Assembly (NCBI GenBank): GCA_001586965.3
Contig: LUCW03000238.1
Coordinates: 25,001-89,000, forward strand
Direction: 5' to 3'
From: Sphaeroforma sirkka
Taxonomy: Eukaryota > Opisthokonta > Ichthyosporea > Ichthyophonida
Length of the DNA: 64,000 nucleotides
The notes under the pieces were generated by a model. It was not told where the DNA came from, made no database searches, and saw only the letters and a program-made list of their open reading frames with translations. Numbering within the stretch: position 1 is the stretch's first letter; the number at the start of each line of letters is the position of its first letter. The translations under genes and the position numbers were made by a program. Positions 45,131 through 55,747 of the stretch are shown one piece after another.

Positions 45131-46350
45131 GATATATTTTCTAGAAATAAATATATCATATTCTCTGTTACTACACTCAGTCTCGGACCTCGGCTCTCGG
45201 CTAGCCGGTGGCCCGTATCTTATAAATAGAATAATCTGAGAAGGTCTCAAATTACTCTTACGTTCTCTTGGGCTGACCCACCTGTACTTATATTAATTTG
45301 AGAACAAGTCCCGAATCACTGCCGGGCTGACGACGTATAACGTTATTAACCTATATATAAATACGTCTTCTACTGTAGCCTCTCAGTGTTGGCTGCCCGG
45401 AAATGTGGGATGATCGTTTACCGTTCACAATGCTCTACCAGGACCTAAGGATATCACGGTGTCACAAACTAGCTTCATTCAGCGTTTATTTTGGTCGCCG
45501 CCATGTTTCGTTTGCAAGCATGACTGATGGCTTATGTGGTCAGGAATATAGGATTAGGGTTACCAGTTTATTTGGATAGAATTTGTAAACTAGGTTGGTG
45601 TTTATTTGATCAATATCTCTGATCAAATACACACATGGTTTTATGAACCAAAGATGTTCAATAAATAGCCAACGACTAACCTCTGTAGAGGGGAGTACGT
45701 TGATAGATAGTTATTGAAGCATGTTTTACTACACTCACCAGGTCATATTCCTACGAAGAATGATGCGTGGTTAAAACGGCTGGATGAACTAGGAAAGACT
45801 ATCCTGCCAAAACTTCATCTGCAAACAATCAAATATACTAACGCCATGACGGAGGCTACCGACCAGCTGCGTAAGTTTGATTTGATAGCAGAGGGGGCGA
45901 CAATCAAAGCCATGAAAACTTTGCTTGGCTCATACGTAGTTCATAGTCGAAAAAATCAGAGTTACCATCTACAAGCGAAGGATGAAAGCAAGCCACCTGA
46001 GCTCAATGACCGTCCAATTAATGTTGAGATTGTTCGGCCAGTTTATCGTGCTACGGAGCCACCGCTGGATCAATCGCTATGGAGAGAAGTGGGTTCAACT
46101 TTCGACACATCATCTCACACCGCCACAATGAGGCGACTCGGCAATCTCTGTACTTGTTACGCTGGATGGAAGGCTCACCTACATGTATGACAGCGGATGC
46201 TTTCGACGATCCAAACGTGGTGATTTGAACGCGTGAGAGTCGACGACAGGATGCCTGGTTCAAGGCTAGAGCAGCCTGGATCGATGGTATATTTGGCCGG
46301 GGCTGCATCTTTCTACATGCGCGCGTGACGACGGCAAACGAATGTATGAT

Positions 46351-46740
46351 ACAATAATTTATAAACATTTTGTAATAAAATTACATATACATAAACTTCG
46401 TACTATAGAGATATAGGGATGTAGGTTCATGGCTTACACAACAGCAGCCACACATGGAGGAAACAACCCAGAAATTACATTAGGTTGCACATAGTACACA
46501 CAAAATTCACCATAAGATAAAATTACACAAAACATATACCACGCATATAACACTATGTAAAACTGGAACATAGCATGATGCTACATGTGCATCGAACATA
46601 CAATCATATCGCACTAGGCCAGCACTATTGCCCAGCGCAGAAGGCTCAGAGAAATCGGATGTACATCAAGTTTCATATTCGTTGGAGAGCATATTCGTTG
46701 GAGAGGTTCTGGGAAAATTGAAGGCTCGGGGCGAGTGATG
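46351..46740. other. Intergenic, nothing recognised
   Basis: AC/AT-rich unique sequence; no gene signal. Confidence 0.45.
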
Positions 46741-46749
46741 CAACAATGA

Positions 46750-47300
46750 AAGACACACGGTGCGTTAGTTCACGGTGATGAATACACAATACTTCTACCA
46801 TTGGGTGAGAACTAAAACCTGTGTGTCATTGCGTGGATTAATGCTCGCCCACATTTGTAGTGGTAATATGGGCTAAGGCGCTCTGAGATGTTTTGAACGT
46901 GATAGCAAGGAGGGTGAGGATGTCATTCGCAATTCTGTTTCGGAGCGTAGTTGGGGGCTGTCCGATACCACGCCACACAACTGATGTATTTGCAATATCC
47001 TGGCTAGCTATAGCGGGAAGTATCATAGGTGGTACCAGACGTCACATCGAAGATTTGGTCTGTTCCGCAATCTGAAAATAGCACTTCTGTAAAGTGATGA
47101 GACGGGGTATGAGGAACATCAATCTATCGACAAGTACTGAATGGGGATAAGTTGTTGCCTGCTGTTCATGGCGAAGAAAGCTCCCGGGATGTTCGTGAAG
47201 AGTCCCTATGCCGTGGTAATCATGCCGATTCTGTAGTTGTTGTAGTAAGTCCGGTCCAATTGGGGGTAGATAGGGCCCACCAGAATACACCTTATCAGAG
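46750..47300 (-). other. Copy B of the ORF-bearing dispersed repeat (inverted)
   Basis: Minus-strand counterpart of 33000-33673. GPDLLQQLQNRHDYHGIGTL, then MFLIPRLITLQKCYFQI and VVWRGIGQPPTTLRNRI correspond in order. Broken into shorter frames than copy A. Confidence 0.5.
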
Positions 47301-47337
47301 AACTAATACAAGCAAAGTGGCTGGGCGTAAAAATCTT

Positions 47338-47563
47338 ATCGCCAAGGCACACAGGACGGAGGCATCCACCAGTCTATAGCATATACAGATAGGTTATTAT
47401 ACAAATTTTGTATATATACATATACATATATTTAACAACTAAGAATTACGGAGATTTCGTTACATTATGAAACAGATGTCAAGATTTCGTATCGCCAGGG
47501 CACACAGGACGGAGGCATCCACCAGGCTATAGCATATACAGATAGGTTATTATACAGATTTTG

Positions 47564-47596
<33 letters not shown>

Positions 47597-47650
47597 ACTA
47601 AAAATTACGAAGATTTCGTTACATTATGAAACACATGTCAAGATTTCGTG
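47338..47650. repeat. 153-bp tandem duplication
   Basis: ATCGCCA(A/G)GGCACACAGGAC starts at 47338 and 47491. Both units contain an AT microsatellite, expanded to (AT)n at 47563-47592 in the second, and end CAAGATTTCGT. Confidence 0.95.
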
Positions 47651-49095
47651 CACGATATAGTTGAAGACAATAGAATTGAGATGAAGTATATAATTAGAAT
47701 ACATACACCAGCCTTTCTCAAAATATCACATAGCACAATATCTAGTACATACAAGCCCGTGACCCTGATAGCACAAAGATTAACAATAACCATCACGGTA
47801 ATTACAAAACATCACACAACATACGCTATTGACTCGTACGGAGAAGATACGGACATGATTAGTAATGATAATGATCACACGTTTCACCTAATTATAAAAA
47901 ATACATATATATATACAAATAGCATACAAACCCAATAGCTACGACTTTTGAGTACTAAGACAATTCCCGATGAAAATAAATACACAAATAAATGAAATCA
48001 TAGTAATGATAAAAACACATTACCGCGTATTCCCATATTCACAAAACGTGAAGACCTCGGGAGGTGATCTAGGCAATATGATATATGGCGGTAAGATTTG
48101 CCCTAGGCACATCTTTTCCACAATCATTCATCCCACAACCACCGTTCAAATACATCGACATTGTCGATCATAAGGACCGACAATCATCTTGAACAGGAAT
48201 TAATGAACACACATCTATCCATAGTACGAGAACAAATAATTGAGACGGTAGTGTGTGCGCATATAATTCACCATAAATAGTATAGCCACTGTTAACAATA
48301 CAAATGAAGTAAAACGTTGTATATATTCCGTGTCGCATGAGATTATAAATGTTTTAACGATTTATGATTAAATAAATATGGGAAACGGGTCATATTCGTT
48401 CTTACTATGACCAACCAGATATTGAGATATATATAGAAAACAATCAGCAAATTTAAATCACAAATTGGGACGGAATGGCGCAAATAGACACGAAATTTTC
48501 AAATGAATATATGACTTAGAAGAACAACATCATTAGAGAATATATATATATAAAGAAATAATTAAAATTTAGTACTTTTTTTAATCTACTGTAAAGGCTC
48601 AACTATTTGTGTGCTATATGATATTATTATAACACATGCACTTTTGTCTGTTTACAGTTGAATGCTGGGTCTACCATATGAAAATTCCTGGTGTACGACA
48701 ACTCTGTCAAAACTTGTTTTATTTACGACGATGCAGTAATCCCACGACCCGTAAAGGATACTCCTCTTGCATTTTTTAATTTTATATAAGTTTATGACAG
48801 AGTTTGGTCACGGGAAAAATCGTTGAGAGACCAGAATCCAACTTGGCGGGGCTGCGGACAAAGTACCCCGGACGGACATTTAGACCCGACCAGAGGACCA
48901 GACCTAAGGAGATTATTTCAGGACCGGACTAAGGAACCGGACCAAATTGAAGAATAAAGGATTTAGTGAGAGAGAAGGATGACTCATCGGATATCATCAT
49001 ATTTCAGTAACTAGGAGATAAAACCCTTAGATACGGGTATTTTCATAATCACCTTTTATTAAAGAAAATCTAGTCCCGCATAGAAACGCGATTAA
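47651..49095. other. AT-rich intergenic, nothing recognised
   Basis: Short frames look random. GACCGGAC/GGACCAGACC words cluster at 48880-48950. Confidence 0.45.
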
Positions 49096-49439
49096 TAAAT
49101 ACAGCAGGCGCGCCGTTCATAGCGGCACTTCCGACTGAGCTCACTTATTTCAGACTTATCACTCTTACTATACGTTAGTCGGCTTTGACCACACAAAATT
49201 ATGGTACACGGTATTAGAACCTCAGTCATGATGACATGACGTCTTTGAATGCACAAAACGAGCCTGCACCTGACGAACAATACAGACGGTGGTACGAGGA
49301 AACATACGGCGTATAACCGGACATGTCGTACCAACAGTCTAGTCTATGGGAATATCAACAGGGTGAGCAAGACGACGCAGGCCAGCCGGGTGGACGGCAT
49401 GCAAAAGGAGGACATCAGCATGAACAGAGCGGGCACGAC

Positions 49440-51850
49440 GATGAAATCATTTTGTTCATTTTACCTTCATAGGGGACCATGAAAATGTCCCCTTCCTGGA
49501 AGTGTACATACTTCTTTTGGTATTTTCGGATATATGCTGTGCGCATCTTCTCTTGATATTACGCAGCATTAGTGTCTAGTTGTGACCTGATCGCCTCTTC
49601 TAGATTCTGCAGGCGCTCTTCCCACGATACTGTCGTACTGGGTACGTTCCCTGTTGTGTTGTAGTCCGTGGGTTGATTTGTAGCATCCAGGGGCAAGAAT
49701 ATCAGAAACCCAAAAACCCAGGATCATCAAATACTGAGTTTTAGATCTAGATTTCAATATATTTGATGATAGAGTGATCAGAAATATAGCGGACTACCGG
49801 TAGATGATACCGGGACTCCCGCGTGCGAGAGAAACATTTAAGTAAATATTGAGTCTAGTGTAGAAAACACTAAACAAGAATAAAGACTCAATGCGGGTCC
49901 TTCAGCCTACGACTTAACCTAGCTGAGAGATTCGCACTTGAGAAGAGGTCTATTGTTTCCTTTGGTCGTAACTTTCGGTCACTCTCAAACTCTACAGGTT
50001 CTGCCTGCGACCGAAGTACACATTAAATATCGGTGATTCATTTCGTCTTGATGTGCGCAGATTGTGACCCTTTTGTACGAAGGGAAGTCGTAAACACCAG
50101 TTGCCTGGGGTTTGTTCAACAACAATGATGTCATCGCTCGTTTGTACTTAAGACTTTAGGTTGGTACGGGCGAGGGACTAGATGTTGTGTCGGCGATTGT
50201 TCAATGATCTTTGAAAGTATATCGATAATATCATCAGTGCCTTGGTCTGTCTGTTTGATGTCTCGTGATGCGGGAAGCACGGATAAAGGTTGGTAATTTA
50301 TATCATTTACATTTACTGACTACGGTTCTTCATCTGTATTTACATTTAGCTTGTCAGCCAGGCTAATCATGTTTGCTTCCACCCAACACCAGTTATTTCA
50401 GGACTCATTGCCATCTGATATCTTTTCTTTCTTCTCTGACGTAAGAGTTAGTCCTGCTATTTGTATATCGTTCTTGGCACGCTCCTCAGCCTTCTTGTTC
50501 AGATTTGATGCCTTCATAGGACATTGGCTAAATCGATGTCGGGCTGGTGACACTTCCAATAAGGACATGCACGTTTTTGCGCGCCACTTTCTTCTCTTGG
50601 GGTTGTCCTGTCGTTTAGGTCTGTCTTGGTGTGCCATTATCTGGTTTGTGATGCTTGGGAGCAGCGGTAGTGGCGTTATGTGTTGGCTATGAGTGGCCGT
50701 ATTTGCATTGTACCTCTTACGCTCTGTACTTACGATCTGTCTGTACTTTGGCTACTGTTCTTGTAGATGCTTCAGTAAGAGAGTAGAGCATATTTTGTTT
50801 CATATTTGATAAGTGACCGTCACTTCCATCAGGGGGTTTGCCTACTATAATGATTGCGTCCATCTTGTCTTGCTGTCTTTAGTACATGAGCGCCTTGTAT
50901 CTCGCAAACTTAAGGAGTTAGACATGTATTGGCTCCTTGTCTGTGTTTCGGTAACGCTCCTCCAATACTTGCATTGTTCTATGCAACCGCTCTGTGCACA
51001 CATACTTCTTCTTGTTCTCCATGTCGTTGAAAACTTCTCCAACAGATAGTCTACTAGGAGATTCTGAGTCTTATATTAATAATTCTATTCAATTGTTCTG
51101 GGTCAGTGTATTACTTTCTGATTTGGGTTTCTGAATCACGTATCTCATTGAGTACCCCTTTGGTCTTCTCATTTGCATCAGCGGAATCTAGTAGATATCT
51201 CACAAGTACTGGCTACGGATATAGTGGCATAGACTTAGCTAAGAATAAGTCTCTGCATTGCGTAGTGAACACTATAATATCTTCGCAATTTTCCATTTAG
51301 AACGAACTATCTTTCCATGGAAATTTCGAGGTCTTTAGTTTAGATGGTGCTGGTTAACCTTATCACCTAAGTGTGAACGCATGATCTCTAGCTAGCTAAT
51401 GTACTGACTGATTTATTGTAATTCTTCCTCTTCATCGTCTCCACACTCATTGATAGCTTGGTCGTATCTCTTTCTGAGTTATGCGTCTACCAGTGGAATG
51501 CAACGTTCCGGTTGCTGATCGTGGATACCTACTAGCATCTTGTGTAGACTCGCGATAGCTACAAGTGCTGTTTGTTCCAATTTGGATACAAACCTACTAA
51601 CTAAGAAGTGGTTGCCTTGACAAAGATTTTGTCTATTGCTAAACGTATTGCTGTTGCCTGTATGGACACCCCAGTAGGTGTTTGCTGGCTTGAGCTACTA
51701 CCCGGGGTTAGCCCCCTAGCTGGACTGTCGCTCGCATCATTCGCATTAGCGTCACCTCCTTCACCACCATACACCCTTGCACTGGTTGCTGTTGGCATCT
51801 TGAGTTGTCTGCGTTGGTTTGTGGGTATCGCAGGTTATTAGCAAATAGTA
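49440..51850 (-). mobile_element. Very decayed LTR-retroelement-like remnant (fossil)
   Basis: On the minus strand, 51800-51600 gives a Ser/Ala-rich N-terminal-like piece and about 50640-50500 has HRFSQCPMKAS resembling a gag zinc knuckle. About 49560-49440 reads RTAYIRKYQKKYVHFQEGD, like an integrase C-terminus. Order and strand are consistent, but everything between is eroded. Broken many times; family uncertain. Confidence 0.35.
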
Positions 51851-52199
51851 GTGCTAAATTCGATGCAAATACGCGCTTCACCCCCCTTGTCTTTACTGGT
51901 AACTTGCGTAAAAATAAGCAGAGATTCGATTTATCTTGTGTATCTTTGTAGTTATTACGCTTTGCTGCACTTCCTTGAGAAGTGTTTACCGTTTTGTGTT
52001 GTGCTGTGTCTTATTGTGTTTCCTGTGATTGGGAAGGTGTATATGCGGTTTGTTTGTCAAACTTATTTTGTCACGTGTTCTTTTAAACGTATTTTCTCAC
52101 ATGTGACCACAATCTTATTCTGCCATGTGTAATTGTAGCTAAACCTTATTTCTCATACAATGCTAGAGTGCAATGTTGTAGACTTCAAGTGCAAATGTG
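51851..52199. other. Intergenic, nothing recognised
   Basis: T-rich sequence; the apparent hydrophobic frame at 51851-52132 is compositional. Confidence 0.45.
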
Positions 52200-52335
52200 T
52201 GTATTTATTTCTGACCTCGCCTTTGGTTATATACCTAAGGTGTTTGTGCTAGTGTTCAGCCACTTGGGCTGGCCAGGGTAAAAGATCATATGGTCAGTAT
52301 AAGAAACCTTCTGCAGAACACTTCAACATTTCGAT
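52200..52335 (+). repeat. Dispersed repeat A, copy 2
   Basis: Direct-oriented match to 45000-45130 (CACTTGGGCTGGCCAGGGTA). Confidence 0.75.
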
Positions 52336-52449
52336 GCTATTCTATTTCGACTTCTCTGCAACAAAATCTCACGCTGATCACATGACGCCTTTCCGCATAG
52401 GTTGTGACTCACATAGAATCGCAGCTATTTTTAGAATGTTGCGGTTGGC

Positions 52450-52575
52450 AGACTTAATCCACTCACGGGAGTTGGTTGAGAAACCTAATCTGCTCTCGGG
52501 AGTTGGTTAAGTATTAACTCAACTCTCGGGAGTTATTTGAGAAACTTGATAATTAGCTCTCGGGAGTGAGCTATC
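52450..52575. repeat. CTCTCGGGAGTTGGTTGAG minisatellite
   Basis: Four units of CTC(T/A)CGGGAGT(T/G) with 35-45-bp spacing. Confidence 0.85.
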
Positions 52576-52727
52576 TCAGATGACATATAAATCTAAAAGG
52601 TTTTCTTGCTATAAAATCTGACCCGAGACCTGTAGTCTCTCATGCGAGATTTTAGTTTCTACTGTACCCGTGATATGTTGTATTGGATGTTTGGTCTCGT
52701 ACCGAACTGTTGTGTTCTACAAGCGTC

Positions 52728-52850
52728 ACTTGTGATATTCGGCCTTATCGACATCACCTTTGATGTTCGGTCTTATTGACGTCACCTGTGATGTTCGGTC
52801 TTATTGACTTCAATTATAATATTCGGTCGTCTTGATGTCACATGCATACT
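52728..52850. repeat. ~32-bp minisatellite, four units
   Basis: Units of TGATGTTCGGTCTTATTGACGTCACCTG. Each has a GACATCAC/GACGTCAC core. Confidence 0.9.
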
Positions 52851-54037
52851 ACAGTCTCATCTGATGCTATATTTTATGTATATGTGCTGATGGCTATACA
52901 TTGTATCATGTGTTTGTTAAGTGTTCTTTACTTGTGGCAGTATTGTCTTACTCGTGTCAGCTTTGCTCGTACTCAATGTATAATTATATTATGGTGCCTC
53001 ATTCAGTGTCTTACTGATCATTTGTATGATTATCTCGCGATTTCGTGTTTTCGATCTTATTTGTTATAAGATTTGTGCTTCATATCACTTTTTTATTATT
53101 ATCTGTTCGCGTGTCTCGTGCTATGTGGCGTCTGCCTTCTGTTTAATTGCGCTAGGAATAATTGTTCACACCCTATTTGAATTTGCTTACGTAATTCGAT
53201 GTTTTAAGTAATTGTGTACTCTGATCGGGTGTGCTATGTGTATGTTGTCATCACTAATATGGTAATGATTTGCCATTGTTCCCGATTCTCAAGCTCATCT
53301 TATAGTCAACTTTGCTTCTCTGCTCCATTGGATTGTGAAATCTGTGTGTGTATACGTAATTTACGTGCTGGTCATGCCTACCTTCTCGATCATTTATTAT
53401 TATTGATAATGCTTGAACTGCTAATAATTGCATACTTGATGGAAGTGTGCTATGCCCAAGATTCTCTATGCAATAAAGATGACTTTATTTATTGGCATTT
53501 ATCTTGAAGTAATCCTCCTTTCCCACCTAGATCTCTTTTTGAATACTGGAGCACTCGATCTGATTCTTTGGGGCAGACTTGTTTGATTTATGCATGTCTT
53601 CAGTCTTTGCTTGAGATTCTCTTGCTTTAGACTTCTTGTAGACTCTTGTAACCGTCTCTCTGACTAGTGTATGTAAAAATAGCGGGTTCCTAATATAAGT
53701 TGCAAAGTTAACGTATATTATAAGCGCATAAACGTTTATACTTATATTACTGGAATACGTTTAACGAATTGGACATGACCAAGAACTGCGATATTCAAGA
53801 TTTTGAACATGTGACAGTACTCAGTAGAGTATGGGACTCTACTGTGGACAATTAGGTGACTTTTCAAATATAGATTGGTTTTTCCACTGAAATGAGAATT
53901 GTATAAAATATAGGAACGACACCAGTCTGATACCTGAAAATATCACTTTGGGAATCTCTAATGAATGGGAATACCATGAGAGATGGTCTCAGACATGAAA
54001 TGGTTGTTGGTACAAGCCTATGGCATAATTTGATAGT
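52851..54037. other. T-rich intergenic, nothing recognised
   Basis: Several hydrophobic plus-strand frames of 60-100 codons reflect T-rich composition. No domain or conserved motif seen. Confidence 0.45.
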
Positions 54038-54300
54038 GATCTCAGAGCAAGATAATCCACTGAGAAAAGGACAGGATCCGAGTTGTTAGAATTTAGGACA
54101 ACATGGTTTTGATTCCTCCTAGCCAGCCAACTAGATGTGCCTGTCTATGCCTTAAATGGGATGGGGAGCTAGGTACAAGTGATGGGGTTTAGGTGCAGAT
54201 GCATACTGCACCAGCTTGGTGTTTTGGTTTTATTTTTATTTTCTTAAGTTGGACTTAGAGGTATTTTATTGGTTAGTTTGATTAGGTAATTGTTTCGAGG
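54038..54300 (+). repeat. Dispersed repeat B, copy 2
   Basis: Direct-oriented match to 43255-43490, moderately diverged. Confidence 0.75.
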
Positions 54301-55162
54301 CGTGAAATTGTAAATATTTAATCTTAGTATCTAAAACAAAAATAAATCTAGACCGAAGTAGAGAGTGATTAGAGCGGAGCATATAGACAATAGTCTCAGT
54401 CTAAAATCCCCTAATCTTTTGTTCATTATCAAGGGCTGAAGCTAAACATATTCAACATTTTGCATTTTAGCGTTTTAACGTATTGTATTTTAAACGTAAA
54501 CGTCTTGGTATCGTATAGTCAACCTAGAGGAGACCGACTTTTACATGTAGCCTCTTGTGCCCTTCTAATGTCTGTAATCACACAAATACCAGTATGACGG
54601 TGTGATTGCGATCTGATTCCGCCTACAACGTACTTAGTCGTTTTAATCTTTCTTTTGCATCGTTGTTATGTACTCTGTGAAGCCACTGTTATTTTGTGTC
54701 TTATGATTTGGGAGATGTTATCGGTGTCTGGTCGATTCGATGTGATTTGATGTGATTGGTATTTGAATTTACTGTGTAGGAGCCATCTATTCTCTTTGAA
54801 GTGGTTTGTACTTATTCTAGCCTTCACCTGATACACCTGCACTACGATAACCATGCACTATACACTCTGTGGTGCCACTTTGACTTTATCGCTCCTATCT
54901 AGAAGTCTATTATCGGGATATGAGTGATGTGTGCCTATATCAATTTAAAGTTTTCTTCTGAACGTAAATGAGTTGTCTATATTCATTCTAGTTGCTTGCT
55001 CAGTGCTCAGACCCTTGTCTCAATGCCTATGTGTGCTGTATCTTGAAGTATGTGCCTCTGTGTAGCGAGTCACTCCTTTTGCATTATTACTTACCCACCT
55101 ATTCGGAAGCTAGATCTTCTAGTGTGTTGGGAAGTATGCTAACCGCTAAAACTTCAGTGTTA
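54301..55162. other. Intergenic, nothing recognised
   Basis: Unique AT-moderate sequence up to the LTR of copy 2. Confidence 0.45.
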
Positions 55163-55747
55163 TGTAAACTTCGATGGATATATCTATGTTTTAAACTATG
55201 CTATATAAACTAAGATACAATTTAAGTCAGTTGGGATTTAGCAGTGGTAGCTTGTGTAAGAATGATCGGGACTGCCTCTTGTTAAGAGCCTTAATATCCT
55301 CGATCACACAGGGCGTACCTCTAGCTGTTCTTTATTGAATAATTTTCACTAGAAGTACTAAGTGTTCATGACCACTTGCCTAATTTGTAAATAGACATAA
55401 TAACGTAAGTCACGTTAATACATTAGCTGATATAAATAAAGTTCCATCTGAAGTAAAGTTGAAAAAGAAAAAGTCTTATTGGATTTCGGAGATTGGCGGG
55501 AAGACCAAAACCGGTAAGTAGTAGTTCAGAGATTATAAGATTTAGTTTATATTATCCTACATCTACTATCGTCTCAAATAGGTCCAAGTAAATGAGTCAT
55601 ACCAAATACTCAGGCTATTGGAGCCATCAAAATGAATTTAGAACACTTTGGAAATATTGGAAAAAGAATTCCTAAAACAAATAAAAACCAATATGATATC
55701 TCATTTGATCTTGATTTTTTAGACTGACTGGAGGCCGTATTCCTACA
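55163..55747 (-). repeat. Copy 2, 3' LTR (585 bp)
   Basis: TG...CA ends as in copy 1. Its outer end (TATGTTTTAAACTAT, AAGATACAATTTAAGTCAGT) matches the diverged LTR fragment at 42.8 kb better than copies 1 and 3, so it is a different LTR subfamily or a recombinant. Confidence 0.88.

Larger units (their letters stand above)
43255..46350 (+). mobile_element. Older related Ty3/gypsy-like element (fossil)
   Basis: Plus-strand remnants occur in polyprotein order. RNase H-like FFSKLLSKAQQTYATPINEL and TVHMDHKALIY lie near 43530-43675, and a RWHHIIEQINSTITHD piece near 43720. The PWEHTFVVRIGPPSG piece (about 44200) matches PWKHTIVCRIGP of copies 1 and 2. Integrase-core-like GEHGFPHKIQSDECTEF lies near 44730. 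The integrase C-terminal region (about 45710-46190) aligns residue by residue with that of copy 1. Heavily broken; much older than copies 1-3. Confidence 0.75.

Noticed and set aside
47970-48173. Short frame with mixed composition
   Set aside because: No homology, start context or neighbouring exon. Length is within chance for AT-rich DNA.
51851-53507. Several hydrophobic frames resembling membrane proteins
   Set aside because: The region is T-rich, the frames are short and overlapping, and no conserved motif or splice structure links them.
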